A DNA stretch of 64,000 nucleotides from Chromatiales bacterium (GTDB lineage: Bacteria > Pseudomonadota > Gammaproteobacteria > Chromatiales > Chromatiaceae), in the NCBI GenBank assembly GCA_028284585.1, contig JANQRK010000085.1, forward strand, positions 1 to 64,000. Reading direction: 5' to 3'. The position numbers and the translations under genes are program-made. Positions within the stretch are counted from its first letter, which is position 1. Each line of letters starts with the position of its first letter. Below, in pieces: positions 25,697 through 34,615 of this stretch. The notes beneath the pieces were generated by a model. That model saw only the letters and a program-made list of their open reading frames with translations, had not been told where the DNA came from and did no database searches.

Positions 25697-25727
25697 GTCA
25701 TCGGCCGGTAACCAGCCGGCCGATGAC
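25697..25727. terminator. Hairpin terminator between soxA and the convergent gene
   Basis: A 12-bp perfect GC-rich stem (gtcatcggccgg and its complement) with a seven-base loop lies exactly between the soxA stop and the end of the minus-strand gene at 25730. It has no long U-tract. It would serve both transcripts and closes the sox unit after soxA. Confidence 0.7.
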
Positions 25728-25729
25728 CT

Positions 25730-26893
25730 TCAGCTACCGGTTTGGGCCTTGGGTAGAGTGCCATCCGCGTCCGGCGCGGTCTCGGTGCTGGTTTCCGTTA
25801 CATCACCAGGCTCGGCCACCTGCGCCAGCTCGGGCTCGGCCGAGTCATCGGCGCCCTCGTCCATTCCGGGCTCGGTGGGCTCAGCGCCGTCCAGCGCATC
25901 GCTGAGTACTTCGATCTCGTCCAGGACGTCTTCCACACGCTCCTGCTCTGTGGCGGGCTCGATCGCAGACTCGGTTGCATCCTCCGCCACGTCGTCAGCC
26001 GCCGCGGTCTCGGTCGGTCGTTCGGGAGCGCTCGAGACCACATCGTCGGTGTCGGTGTCTGGTTCGGCAACAGCCGCTGCCTCGGCGGAAGGCTCGGCCG
26101 ACGTCTGCGGACCGGTCTCGGTGACTGCGCCAGCCACGGAAGCATCCGCTTCTGCCTCATCGGCTGGCAGCGGATCGGGTTCACTTAGCGGCACAGGGTC
26201 TTTGCCGACGGATTCGTCGGCGGCCACCGGCACCACATCCGACCCAGCGGCCGGCTCGGCCGCGGGCGCCGCCTCCTCCAAGTCTTCAGCAGCGGCTTGG
26301 ACCCCTGCCAACGCGGCAGTCGACGGCGGGGCTGTTCCCTTGGTCCCGCTATCGAACATCGCCGAGTATTCGTTGAGCATCTGCCCCATGGTTTCCATAC
26401 CGACCTGCAGCTGTTTAGACAGGCGCCTATTTTCCTCTCGCAAGGTCTCGAGTTCGGCAGTGTTCGAGTCGGCACGCGGTACTGCCTCAGCGCTGGTTTC
26501 GGCCTCTGCGGACTGAGAGCTAATCTGCAGGTCGCTATATGGTTGCAGCGCAGCGACTAGGTCGTCATCCAAGCGCGCCGTAGCTGCGGCGTCGCGCTGG
26601 CTGTAAATGCTGGCGAAGCGATGCAGCAAGACCAGCTCAGCGCCCAGCAGTGTCGCCTGTGCCTCACCCAGCGCCTCACCCGACAACCCGACACGCTGTT
26701 CGAGGAAGTCAGCGATGGCCTTTTCGCGCTCTGGCTTACGCGCCTTGACTCGCCCAACCAGCTTTTCAATCGCCTGTAGATCGCGCCGCCGTGCTGCCCG
26801 ATTGCGAAACCAGGCGACCGTCAGCAACACCAGGACGATCAGCAACAACTCAGCACCCAGTGCCCCGAGCATGGTCAACATCGATACACTCAT
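25730..26893 (-). CDS. Membrane-anchored protein with coiled coil and long acidic tail, unknown function
   Basis: The protein has 387 residues. One N-terminal membrane helix (about 7-28, MLGALGAELLLIVLVLLTVAWF) is followed by a basic stretch and helical segments. A coiled coil (about 148-185, ELETLREENRRLSKQLQ) follows. The last 190 residues consist mainly of Glu, Ala, Asp, Pro and Thr and must be disordered. The start overlaps the stop of the upstream VWA gene by four bases (ATGA), so the two are translationally coupled and probably act together at the inner membrane. I recognise no family; the coupling to a VWA protein is the only clue. Confidence 0.8.
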   Translation of the reverse strand: MSVSMLTMLGALGAELLLIVLVLLTVAWFRNRAARRRDLQAIEKLVGRVKARKPEREKAIADFLEQRVGLSGEALGEAQATLLGAELVLLHRFASIYSQRDAAATARLDDDLVAALQPYSDLQISSQSAEAETSAEAVPRADSNTAELETLREENRRLSKQLQVGMETMGQMLNEYSAMFDSGTKGTAPPSTAALAGVQAAAEDLEEAAPAAEPAAGSDVVPVAADESVGKDPVPLSEPDPLPADEAEADASVAGAVTETGPQTSAEPSAEAAAVAEPDTDTDDVVSSAPERPTETAAADDVAEDATESAIEPATEQERVEDVLDEIEVLSDALDGAEPTEPGMDEGADDSAEPELAQVAEPGDVTETSTETAPDADGTLPKAQTGS

Positions 26894-28722
26894 GCTGCCT
26901 CCTTCTGGCCTGCAGCAGTTAGGTCATCGGGCAGCATGGCGTCCAGTACTGCGGTCACTCCGCCGCGCGCCGCGCGCCGCCGGCGCAGAAACCACCAGAC
27001 TGCGCCACCGATAAGGAAAACGAGATTGACCGCCCCGAATATGATCGCCGGCACAAGCCAATCCTCTTCCAAAGGTTGCTCGGATACTTCAGGCGGCCCC
27101 GGTTCTGGGACCTGCTCCTCGGACACCGGCTCTGGCGGTGACTCGACCACGGGTTCCGGGACCGGGGGCTCGACCGCGGGTTCCGGCGCCGTGACACCTG
27201 GGGCGTACAGCGGACCGATCTCATAATCGACTGGGGTACCGAGCCGACTGGTGCCAAGCAAGCGCGCAAAGGCGGGCGACAGCGGATCATCAAGCGGCAC
27301 CTGCCAACGGCCCTCACCATCTGACTGCAGCCTCAGCGGAGTCTGTCCTCCAGCAGCGACCGGTTGCCAGGCCGTGGGCGCGGCACCTGCTTGCATCACA
27401 GCGATTGGCATATCGAGGAACATCACCGGACCGTCCGGCGTCTCTTCGATCTGCGCTCGAAGGGGCGCTTGCACCGCAATTCTGAAACGCCGCTCGCGCA
27501 TAAATGTCGGGCTGTCCACCGCTACCAAGAGTTCCACGGCGTCGCCCGCCTCCGAGGCTTGATAGCGTGCGGCGTAGCGCCCGTCGTCCGCGCTCTCGTC
27601 CTCCCCTTCTCCCGCATCATTGAGATCCAGCACCTGGCGATCACCCTGGGTCATGACCTCGGCCCGCAGCTCCAGCAGGCGAAGAAACGCTTGCCGTGCC
27701 ACTAGCTTGCCTTGATTGCTCAGGCGGGCCTCGATGCGCGCGGCGTCACCGATGGCCATATGACTGGGCACCTCGGACGTCCGCAGCTTGAGGTCGGTCA
27801 CGATCATCACTCGGTTGTCTGGATCGACATCGGCCCGCAGGCGCCACTCGCCCTTCTCTGGATCGGACACTGTGATCAAGTCGTAACCCTGATCGCTATA
27901 CCAGGCAACACCAGCGGGCAGATTACTGCCCGTGAAGGTTTCTCCCGAGGGCGAATACAGCTCGACCGGTGCAGAGTCCGGTCCGCTAAACACCAAAACG
28001 GTCGCCTCGTTGATACTGCGATCAACCACAAACTTGTTGTCTTGCAAAGGTACCGAGTCGGGCCGGCCGACGGTCTCGAACATGCGCAGAAAGACCCGTT
28101 GTAGCTGATCCGCAGCACCGACCTGATGGTAGGACCCACCAGTTTCGCCCGCCAGGCGCTGCATCAGCTCGTGATCGGCGCGTGCCGATAGCGCAATGGT
28201 ATGCAAGCGGACCCCGGCGGCCTGGAGTCGCGGCAACAGGCGTTCCAAGATTCGGCTGCGCGATTTTGCATTTTCAGCGGACTTCTTCGAGATATCGACC
28301 ATACCGTCGGTCAACAGCACCAAGTGGCGCGCATGCGACGTCGGCTTACCCGTCCAGTTATGCGAGGCCTTGTCCAATACGTCTTCGATGTTGGTGAACT
28401 GGCCAGGGGACTTGATCTGCTCGGATAGTGACTGGACGCGCTGCTTCCAGGCGGCATCGACCTCGGCAACGGGTACCAAATTGTTCACCCATCGTGCAAA
28501 GGTCCACACCCCGGCGCGGGTGCCCGGTTGCAACAGGCCGGCCAGAAGGCGCAAAGCCGGGCGACGCAGATTATCTGGGTCGTTCTGACGCATGCTGCCC
28601 GAAATATCGATCAGCACCCGCACGTCGGACTTTTCCGGTGACGTCGACGCCAGTGCCGCCGGCGACAACCCGATAATCAACAAACCCAGCAGCATGAAAC
28701 ATCGCGTCGCTGCCATCCGCAT
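26890..28722 (-). CDS. Membrane VWA-domain protein, TIGR03503-like
   Basis: The protein has 610 residues from ATG 28720-28722, which is preceded by CAGGGG; a longer frame adds 48 unlikely residues. A signal peptide (about 1-26) leads to a VWA domain with the MIDAS motif LIDISGSMRQND, TNIEDVLD and LLTDGMVDISK. A beta-rich middle region follows, then a Pro/Glu/Val-rich stretch near 500-555. A C-terminal membrane helix (about 560-585, WLVPAIIFGAVNLVFLIGG) is followed by a basic tail. The domain therefore faces the periplasm and is tethered at the C-terminus. The arrangement resembles the TIGR03503 family of unknown role. It is coupled to the 25730-26893 gene. Confidence 0.85.
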   Translation of the reverse strand: MRMAATRCFMLLGLLIIGLSPAALASTSPEKSDVRVLIDISGSMRQNDPDNLRRPALRLLAGLLQPGTRAGVWTFARWVNNLVPVAEVDAAWKQRVQSLSEQIKSPGQFTNIEDVLDKASHNWTGKPTSHARHLVLLTDGMVDISKKSAENAKSRSRILERLLPRLQAAGVRLHTIALSARADHELMQRLAGETGGSYHQVGAADQLQRVFLRMFETVGRPDSVPLQDNKFVVDRSINEATVLVFSGPDSAPVELYSPSGETFTGSNLPAGVAWYSDQGYDLITVSDPEKGEWRLRADVDPDNRVMIVTDLKLRTSEVPSHMAIGDAARIEARLSNQGKLVARQAFLRLLELRAEVMTQGDRQVLDLNDAGEGEDESADDGRYAARYQASEAGDAVELLVAVDSPTFMRERRFRIAVQAPLRAQIEETPDGPVMFLDMPIAVMQAGAAPTAWQPVAAGGQTPLRLQSDGEGRWQVPLDDPLSPAFARLLGTSRLGTPVDYEIGPLYAPGVTAPEPAVEPPVPEPVVESPPEPVSEEQVPEPGPPEVSEQPLEEDWLVPAIIFGAVNLVFLIGGAVWWFLRRRRAARGGVTAVLDAMLPDDLTAAGQKEAA

Positions 28723-28816
28723 AGCCGGCCCCTGAGAAGAAAGTTGTTCCTCTACGGATAACGGCCGGACGGACAGGCGCTTTAAGGACACCTCTAACAA
28801 TGGAGGTCCCCTCAAC

Positions 28817-29755
28817 CTACACCCTGGTGCTGCGCCGCCTTGCGTAAGGGCTGTTCTTGCGCTCACCGGGTATCTCGAAGCGTCGATAGGTCCACTGATA
28901 GTGGGCGGGTAGTTCGCGCGCCAAGCGCTCGACCCCTCGGTTCAGTGCCGCCGCCGCCAAATCCGAACACTTGTCCCCAATCGCCGGCTCACCCTCGAAA
29001 TAGCGAATCCGGTAGCGATCTTCCACCCGGTCGTAGACCGCACAACAGAACAGCACAGCCGAACCATGCCGGCGCACGAGACGGCTGATCAGGGTCATGG
29101 TCAACGCCGGGTGACCAAAGAAAGGCGCCAACACGCCCGCGGCACCGCCGGCCTTGGGTACTTGGTCGGGCAGTATTCCGACGATCTCGCCACGCTGCAG
29201 GGCCGCATGCAGGGCCTTCAGACCCTGCCGATCGGTGGGTACCGGCGCTATCCCTGAACGCTCCCTGCCGCGCCGCATCAACCCGTCGATCGCCACCAAG
29301 CGGGGCGGCCGGTAGAGCGCGGTGGCCGGCGCGATGCGGGTCGCCAGATAGGCCAATAGCTCCCAGTTACCCATATGCGGCATTGTGAAAATCAGCCCAC
29401 GCCCACGGGCGATGAGGTCGCGACCGAACTCCAAAAAGCCGTCGTCGTCGACGATCTCTCCCCAGTCGCGCGGCTGGCCACTCCAAATCCGCAGCATTTG
29501 CGCCAGACTACGACCGGTCTCGACCAGATTGTCGCGCACAAGCTGTTCACGCAACGCCGCGCTGTGCTCAGGGAAACACAGTGCCAAGTTGACCCGGGCA
29601 GTATGCACTTCGCGCCGGTCGAAGCGATACACCAGACGCCCTGCACCTGCGCCGAGCACGCCTGCGAAGCGAAATGGCAGCCAGCCGAGCACACTGATCA
29701 AGCGCACCAGGACCCAGTCCCGCAAAGTATTTGCTAAGGTCGATTGACGTTTCAT
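28817..29755 (-). CDS. LpxL/HtrB-family lysophospholipid (lipid A) acyltransferase
   Basis: The 312-residue protein has an N-terminal membrane helix and the acyltransferase motif H-x4-E (TMPHMGNWELL, around 127-132). It also has GLMRRGRERSGI, VGILPDQVPK and FFGHPALTM, all typical of the LpxL/LpxM/LpxP group. These add a secondary acyl chain to Kdo2-lipid A at the inner membrane. I cannot tell which chain or position. The start codon is at 29753-29755. It is divergent from the rhodanese gene, with a 60-base gap holding both starts. Confidence 0.9.
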   Translation of the reverse strand: MKRQSTLANTLRDWVLVRLISVLGWLPFRFAGVLGAGAGRLVYRFDRREVHTARVNLALCFPEHSAALREQLVRDNLVETGRSLAQMLRIWSGQPRDWGEIVDDDGFLEFGRDLIARGRGLIFTMPHMGNWELLAYLATRIAPATALYRPPRLVAIDGLMRRGRERSGIAPVPTDRQGLKALHAALQRGEIVGILPDQVPKAGGAAGVLAPFFGHPALTMTLISRLVRRHGSAVLFCCAVYDRVEDRYRIRYFEGEPAIGDKCSDLAAAALNRGVERLARELPAHYQWTYRRFEIPGERKNSPYARRRSTRV

Positions 29756-29815
29756 CCGGGTTGCAGATCACCTTTCGTCTATAGAAGAATCGCCGATTGA
29801 ACAACGGAGAGCGCT

Positions 29816-30244
29816 ATGAGCAATAAGGAGCTGGGGGAATTATCACCCAATGAGGCCCATCAGATGTTGCAAGACGACCCGCGTGCCGTGCTGGTCGACA
29901 TTCGATCGACGATGGAGTACCTGTTCGTCGGCCATCCCACGGGAGCGGTGCACGTGGCCTGGATCGACGAACCCGACTGGGACGTCAACCCGCACTTCGT
30001 GCCAGAGATCCGCAAGCTCCTACTTGGCGGTGCGGTTCCTGACTCGAGCGGTGACTGCGCGCCGGTGATCCTGGTTTGCCGCAGCGGTAAACGGTCAATC
30101 GAAGCAGGCAAGGTCCTGCTCGATGCTGGCTTCAAGAAGGTCTATCACATCGACGAAGGTTTCGAGGGCGACCTCGATGAAAACCATCGGCGTGGCAATC
30201 GCGGCGGCTGGCGCTTTCACGGACTGCCCTGGGAGCAATGCTGA
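29816..30244 (+). CDS. Rhodanese-like sulfurtransferase
   Basis: This 142-residue single-domain rhodanese has no signal peptide and is therefore cytoplasmic. It shows the usual start ELSPNEAHQMLQDDPRAVLVDIRS and the active loop CRSGKRS with C88 as persulfide carrier, then HIDEGFEGDLD. Its insert PDWDVNPHFVPEIRKLL marks the branch found in sulfur-oxidising and other gammaproteobacteria. In this organism it could feed sulfane sulfur toward TusA, DsrEFH and DsrC, but that link is inference. The Shine-Dalgarno GGAGAG is good. Confidence 0.92.
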   Translation: MSNKELGELSPNEAHQMLQDDPRAVLVDIRSTMEYLFVGHPTGAVHVAWIDEPDWDVNPHFVPEIRKLLLGGAVPDSSGDCAPVILVCRSGKRSIEAGKVLLDAGFKKVYHIDEGFEGDLDENHRRGNRGGWRFHGLPWEQC

Positions 30245-30301
30245 CCCTCAGCAGTATGCCATGTTAGCCTGTCGGTATCTCTAGTCGAGCCACACCGCTG
30301 T

Positions 30302-30796
30302 ATGCCTGTCGCTATTACTGCGTGCACAACTGAACGGGTCAACGCTCTGCGAATTCTCTTTGCGGACTATGGACTGCAGATCGTCCAGGTCCCCTTGGGG
30401 TGCGCTATCCCAGGATCCTACTGGGGCGACAGCGAGGCGGGTTTGATCGGCAACCGGCTATTCCTGCGCACCGACACACCCTTGCATTCCGCATTACACG
30501 AGGCCTGTCACTTCATTTGTATGGACGATGCGCGGCGTGACCAGTTGCATACCGACGCCGGTGGCGATGTCGACGAAGAAAATGCCGTTTGTTATCTCCA
30601 AGGACTGCTCGCCGACCGCTTGCGCGACTACGATCGGCAAACACTGTTCTCCGATATGGATACCTGGGGCTACAGCTTCCGCCTGGGTTCCGCACAGGCC
30701 TGGTTTGATCAAGATGCGACCGATGCCAGTTCCTGGCTTGTCGAACAAGGTATCATCAACGTTGATCGACTCCCTACCGGCCTACTGCGTCACTAA
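30302..30796 (+). CDS. Conserved small protein with an HExxH zinc-peptidase-type motif
   Basis: The 164-residue protein carries HEACH (66-70) in SALHEACHFICM, followed 22 residues later by DEENAVCYLQGLLADRL, whose Glu could be the third zinc ligand. The protein is compact and cytoplasmic, with no signal and a beta-rich N-terminal part (VNALRILFADYGLQIVQVP). The pattern fits minimal gluzincin-like domains, but activity cannot be judged. It is encoded between the rhodanese gene and galU on the same strand, with short gaps, so it may be part of that transcript. Its Shine-Dalgarno sequence is weak. Confidence 0.8.
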   Translation: MPVAITACTTERVNALRILFADYGLQIVQVPLGCAIPGSYWGDSEAGLIGNRLFLRTDTPLHSALHEACHFICMDDARRDQLHTDAGGDVDEENAVCYLQGLLADRLRDYDRQTLFSDMDTWGYSFRLGSAQAWFDQDATDASSWLVEQGIINVDRLPTGLLRH

Positions 30797-30826
30797 CCAA
30801 GAACGCCCATACGGACGACCCTAGCT

Positions 30827-31657
30827 ATGATCAAAAAGTGCTTATTCCCTGCGGCAGGCTATGGCACCCGGTTCTTGCCGGCCACCAAATCCATGCCCAA
30901 AGAGATGCTCCCAGTGGTCGACAAACCGTTGATCCAGTACGGCGTGGAAGAGGCGATGGAGGCCGGTATGAACAACATCGCGATCGTCACCGGCCGTGGC
31001 AAACGGGCTCTGGCGGATCATTTCGATGTGAGCTATGAACTCGAGCACCAGATCAGTGGCTCCTCCAAGGAGGGCCTACTCACGGACATCCGCGAGATCC
31101 TCGACGACTGCACCTTTTCCTACACCCGACAGTCGGAGATGAAGGGCTTGGGGCATGCCATCCTCACTGGAGAGACCTTGATCGGCAAAGAGCCCTTTGG
31201 GGTCGTCCTGGCAGACGACCTGTGTGTCGGCGACGGTGACGGCGTGCTGGCCCAAATGGCACAGATCTACACCAAGTACCGCTGCAGTGTGGTCGCAATT
31301 GAAGAGGTGCCGCACGAAGAGGTCTCCAAGTATGGCGTGATCTCCGGCTCGGCATTGGAAGACGGTGTATACCTGATATCGGACATGGTGGAGAAGCCCG
31401 CACCCGATGAGACGCCGAGTAATCTCGCCATTATCGGCCGCTACATTCTCACCCCGGACATCTTCGACATCATTCGCGAGACACCCGCCGGGCGCAATGG
31501 GGAAATCCAAATCACCGATGCACTGCAAACCCAGGCGCGCAAAAACATGGTCCTTGCCTACCGCTTCAAGGGCCAGCGATTCGACTGTGGCAGTGTCGAC
31601 GGATTCGTCGCCGCTACTAACTACTTCTACGAACGCTGGAAGGAACTCGGTGACTAG
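30827..31657 (+). CDS. galU: UTP-glucose-1-phosphate uridylyltransferase
   Basis: The 276-residue protein is of normal length. It has the nucleotidyl-transferase signature AAGYGTRFLPATKSMPKEMLP, and VLADDLC, GVISG, VEKPAPDETPSNLAIIGRYIL and FDCGSVDGF. It makes UDP-glucose for glycolipids, exopolysaccharide and the sugar parts of lipopolysaccharide. It lies 30 bases after the small HExxH gene and converges on pabB. It is a reliable housekeeping assignment. Confidence 0.97.
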   Translation: MIKKCLFPAAGYGTRFLPATKSMPKEMLPVVDKPLIQYGVEEAMEAGMNNIAIVTGRGKRALADHFDVSYELEHQISGSSKEGLLTDIREILDDCTFSYTRQSEMKGLGHAILTGETLIGKEPFGVVLADDLCVGDGDGVLAQMAQIYTKYRCSVVAIEEVPHEEVSKYGVISGSALEDGVYLISDMVEKPAPDETPSNLAIIGRYILTPDIFDIIRETPAGRNGEIQITDALQTQARKNMVLAYRFKGQRFDCGSVDGFVAATNYFYERWKELGD

Positions 31658-31729
31658 CCTGACTCTGTCACTAGCCGAACAACGGCTGCGAATCCCGCCG
31701 GCTCTCGAGTTGCTGGTTACATGGTCGGG

Positions 31730-33100
31730 CTAATCGCGGAACAAGCGTAGGAACGCCGCCGCTTTGTCCAGGCTCTCTTGGAATTCAGCCGCACAATCCG
31801 AGTCCGCAACAATACCGCCACCGGCCCAATAAAATATGTCACGATCGCGCTTCAGTAAGGTGCGAATGGTGATGTTGCTATCCATATTGCCATCGAAGCC
31901 AAGCCACATGATGCTTCCGCAGTAGACCTCACGCGGCTCCGGCTCGATCTCTTCGATGATTTGCATTGCACGCCGTTTCGGTGCACCTGTTATCGAGCCA
32001 CCGGGGAAGCATGCCGTGATCAAATCGATCGCATTCTGATCCTGGCACAGACGACCACGCACCGTACTGACCAGATGGTGCACGGTAGCGAACGACTCGA
32101 CCTGGAACAGGCTAGGTACTTCGATCGATCCCGGTTCACACACTTTGCCGAGATCATTACGCAGCAGATCGACGATCATGAGATTCTCGGCTCGATCCTT
32201 ATCGCTGCTCAAGAGTTCGGCTCGCAGCGCCATATCCTCGGCAGCGGTATCGCCGCGCGGCCGTGTCCCCTTGATCGGACGACTCTCCACCAGGCCATCA
32301 CGCACACTAAGAAAGCGTTCCGGCGATGAACATAGGATCTGACCGAAGGGATACTCCAACAAGGCACCATAGGGTGCGGGATTGTCGACGCGTACCTGCT
32401 GGTACAAAGTCCAGGTATCGAACGCGGTCGTGGCATGGAAGCGCTGGGCAAAATTGATTTGGTAGCAATCTCCGTCACGGATGTAGTGATTGATCAGATC
32501 GAAGCGTCGCATATAAGCGGAATAGCCCATACCGTGCTGTTCCATTCTGCAATGTGCCGTCGTCGGGATCGGAGCAGGCGTGCCAACACCGAGCAACCGT
32601 TGCAAAACCGATTGCCAACGCGTCGGCTCACGTGGGTCGCGCCCGCGACGGACGAAATAGCTACGCTGGTGGATATGGTCGATAACGACTGCCCAATCGT
32701 AGAATCCGAGAGCCGCATCCGGCCAACCGCCAAAGCCCGCCCGCTTTGGCAGCAGCCCGTAGGTACGGGCAAGGTCATACCCCAGGTAACCGATCACTCC
32801 GCCACTGAATGGTAGATCGGCAATGGGCGATGCCATTTCACCGAGCAGCTCGCGCAACAAGGTGAGCGGATCACAACCCGAGATCTGAGGTGGGACCCCT
32901 TTTTTTTCGCTGACTGTAGTGACGCCGTTGCGAGCGACCAGCGTTAAATAGGGGTCTGCTGCGATGATGTCATAGCGACCCGAACCGGACTCGGGGAATC
33001 CGCTGTCCAGCCAAACCGGCCAAGGCAGGTCGCGTAGGCTCGCGTAGTAGGCCCGGCTGTCGGACCGATACGGCAGCCGCTCGAGTACAACGTCGTCCAA
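31730..33100 (-). CDS. pabB: Aminodeoxychorismate synthase component I
   Basis: The 456-residue protein belongs to the chorismate-binding family. PIKGTRPRG contains the lysine that distinguishes PabB from TrpE (which has Ala). Also present are the active-site segments NLMIVDLLRNDLG, GGSITGAPKRRAMQII and GSIMWLGFDGNMD. It converts chorismate to aminodeoxychorismate for folate synthesis. The start appears to be TTG at 33098-33100, because no ATG or GTG fits the normal N-terminus (ERLPYRSDSRAYYASL). A small frame with a strong ribosome site ends just upstream and may couple its translation. Confidence 0.94.
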   Translation of the reverse strand: MDDVVLERLPYRSDSRAYYASLRDLPWPVWLDSGFPESGSGRYDIIAADPYLTLVARNGVTTVSEKKGVPPQISGCDPLTLLRELLGEMASPIADLPFSGGVIGYLGYDLARTYGLLPKRAGFGGWPDAALGFYDWAVVIDHIHQRSYFVRRGRDPREPTRWQSVLQRLLGVGTPAPIPTTAHCRMEQHGMGYSAYMRRFDLINHYIRDGDCYQINFAQRFHATTAFDTWTLYQQVRVDNPAPYGALLEYPFGQILCSSPERFLSVRDGLVESRPIKGTRPRGDTAAEDMALRAELLSSDKDRAENLMIVDLLRNDLGKVCEPGSIEVPSLFQVESFATVHHLVSTVRGRLCQDQNAIDLITACFPGGSITGAPKRRAMQIIEEIEPEPREVYCGSIMWLGFDGNMDSNITIRTLLKRDRDIFYWAGGGIVADSDCAAEFQESLDKAAAFLRLFRD

Positions 33101-33113
33101 TGCCGTGGCGGCG

Positions 33114-33275
33114 CTAGTCGGTCAGGTCATTGCCCGAAGTGCGGATGGGCCGCGCGGTCCGGCCCAGTTCGTCAGCAGCTCGGCCGCGACCTTTTTCTGC
33201 AGCTAAGCTCGCCTGCACTGGAGTGAAACCGAACATGCCTGCCAGCAGCTCCGGCCGGGTAGAGCGGACTGTCAT
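33114..33275 (-). CDS. Possible 53-residue leader peptide upstream of pabB
   Basis: An ATG at 33273-33275 is preceded by GGAGG at ideal distance, the best Shine-Dalgarno sequence nearby. The frame runs 53 codons (RSTRPELLAGMFGFTPVQASLAA...) and stops with TAG at 33114-33116, 13 bases before the TTG start of pabB. It could be a small protein whose translation carries ribosomes to the weak pabB start. Tryptophan or phenylalanine runs typical of attenuators are absent. It may be a chance frame, but the ribosome site is hard to ignore. Confidence 0.45.
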   Translation of the reverse strand: MTVRSTRPELLAGMFGFTPVQASLAAEKGRGRAADELGRTARPIRTSGNDLTD

Positions 33276-33404
33276 TACAACCTCCGTGCAGCTTGTTTTC
33301 GACCGAGGGTCGCGATTTTAAATTGTGGGCAGTGTGGTCTGCGATTGCAAACCATACAGCCGGAGATTGCATGCGGTTTCGGCACACGGCCTAACGCGTT
33401 GCAG

Positions 33405-33836
33405 TCAGAGGTATTCGGGCAAGCTCGCTCGTATCCGTTCGGGGGACTGGGTAGTCAGATCGCTGGCGATCTCGTTGCTGATCAAGCCGCGCAGTCCATC
33501 CGACTGGTGCTTGCGCAAGAGCCCTAAAAACTGCGGGGCCGCCATCACATAGAGTTTGCCGAATGCGTGCCGGTTACGACCTTTTTCCAGATGCCGACAG
33601 ACCTCAGCGGCGAAGCGGTTGGCGGATTCCTGCTTGGCTTCATGGCCACTCCCGTAACTATGGACCGCCGCACCACTTACCCCGCGGCCGCCGCGGTCTG
33701 TGACCAAATCACCCTCGTGCAAGCGCGCCTGGGGGTTACTGAAGGCCTCGATCTCGTTAAGCCTGCTGGACGGCTTCTCTGCGCTAAAAAAGCGCGCGCG
33801 ACCGGCATCGGCCGCAACAACCCAGATCTTGCTCAT
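33405..33836 (-). CDS. Host-attachment family protein (bacterial archaeo-eukaryotic release-factor-like)
   Basis: The 143-residue cytoplasmic protein has the family start KIWVVAADAGRARFFSAEKPSS. LVTDRGGRGVSGAAVHSYGSGHEAKQE and LYVMAAPQFLGLLRKH also match Pfam Host_attach. The name comes from Agrobacterium, but the fold resembles the eRF1-type baeRF group and the function is not settled. The Shine-Dalgarno AGGAGAGG is good. The 227 bases between it and the next gene (33837-34063) contain no gene that I see. Confidence 0.85.
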   Translation of the reverse strand: MSKIWVVAADAGRARFFSAEKPSSRLNEIEAFSNPQARLHEGDLVTDRGGRGVSGAAVHSYGSGHEAKQESANRFAAEVCRHLEKGRNRHAFGKLYVMAAPQFLGLLRKHQSDGLRGLISNEIASDLTTQSPERIRASLPEYL

Positions 33837-34063
33837 GCTGTGCCTCTCCTCTTTGTGTTGAGGCCGGCCATCTGCACTAGCCGGCGGACTCGAACCCGCT
33901 GGGCCTCGGCAACCCAGGGTCTCGAATTCAGGCTTTCGCTATCCTCCCTGCTTTTTGTTTTCACGAACTCGCGCATGAGCGACCGGGATTCGCACCTTCG
34001 TCTGCTAGCCACAACTTACCAGCAAGGCGAGAAAACCCATGGCAAGGCCTGCGCAAGCCTCCC

Positions 34064-34615
34064 TCAGGACACGGCAGCCTCCTTTGGTGGGACAGTTTTG
34101 AGTGACTCGACCATGCCGTAGACCGCAATGGCACAGCCCGAATGCACAGCCAATACGGAGCGGCATGCGTGGATCAGATTCGCTGTGGCGATCACGGCAG
34201 CATCGGCGAATTCTCGCCAGCCCAGGTCGCAAACAGCTCGAATCTTCTGGCACCAAGGCTCCAGTATCTCCCGGGTCTCAGCCAACGAAAGCCTAGCAAG
34301 TGAGGTGCTTTCGGTAGCGCCGCCCAATCGCTGCTCGTCGATCGCGGTATGCCCAAGCTGGCGTAAGGTCGCGAATAGTAGGCGGGTCAACTTCTGACCC
34401 TCTTCATTGGTCTGGTCGCTGACCGCCACACTTTCCTCGGGTAAGCGCTCTAAGCCGCTAGGCATGGCGTGGAACAGTGCCGTGCCGGCCATGCGCGCCG
34501 CAGCAGCAACAATGGTCTCGGCATGAATGCCCTGCTCCGATACGATGAGTTTGCGCAGTGTGCTCTGCAATAGATCCGCCGCCTCGACGACCTTCTTCGC
34601 GTTGCTGTCGCTCAT
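34064..34615 (-). CDS. Conserved cytoplasmic protein, unknown function
   Basis: This 183-residue all-helical protein starts after a strong AAGGAGG. Segments such as VVEAADLLQSTLRKLIVSEQGIHAETIVAAAARMAGTALF and LTRLLFATLRQLGH suggest two four-helix-like bundles. No membrane helix, signal peptide or catalytic motif is apparent. It is isolated between the host-attachment gene and the PagL-like gene. I cannot name a family. Confidence 0.72.
   Translation of the reverse strand: MSDSNAKKVVEAADLLQSTLRKLIVSEQGIHAETIVAAAARMAGTALFHAMPSGLERLPEESVAVSDQTNEEGQKLTRLLFATLRQLGHTAIDEQRLGGATESTSLARLSLAETREILEPWCQKIRAVCDLGWREFADAAVIATANLIHACRSVLAVHSGCAIAVYGMVESLKTVPPKEAAVS

Noticed and set aside
33880..33930. 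tRNA-like GGGTTCGAGTCC on the minus strand
   Set aside because: The T-arm stem does not pair over five bases and no D-arm, anticodon arm or acceptor stem can be drawn around it.
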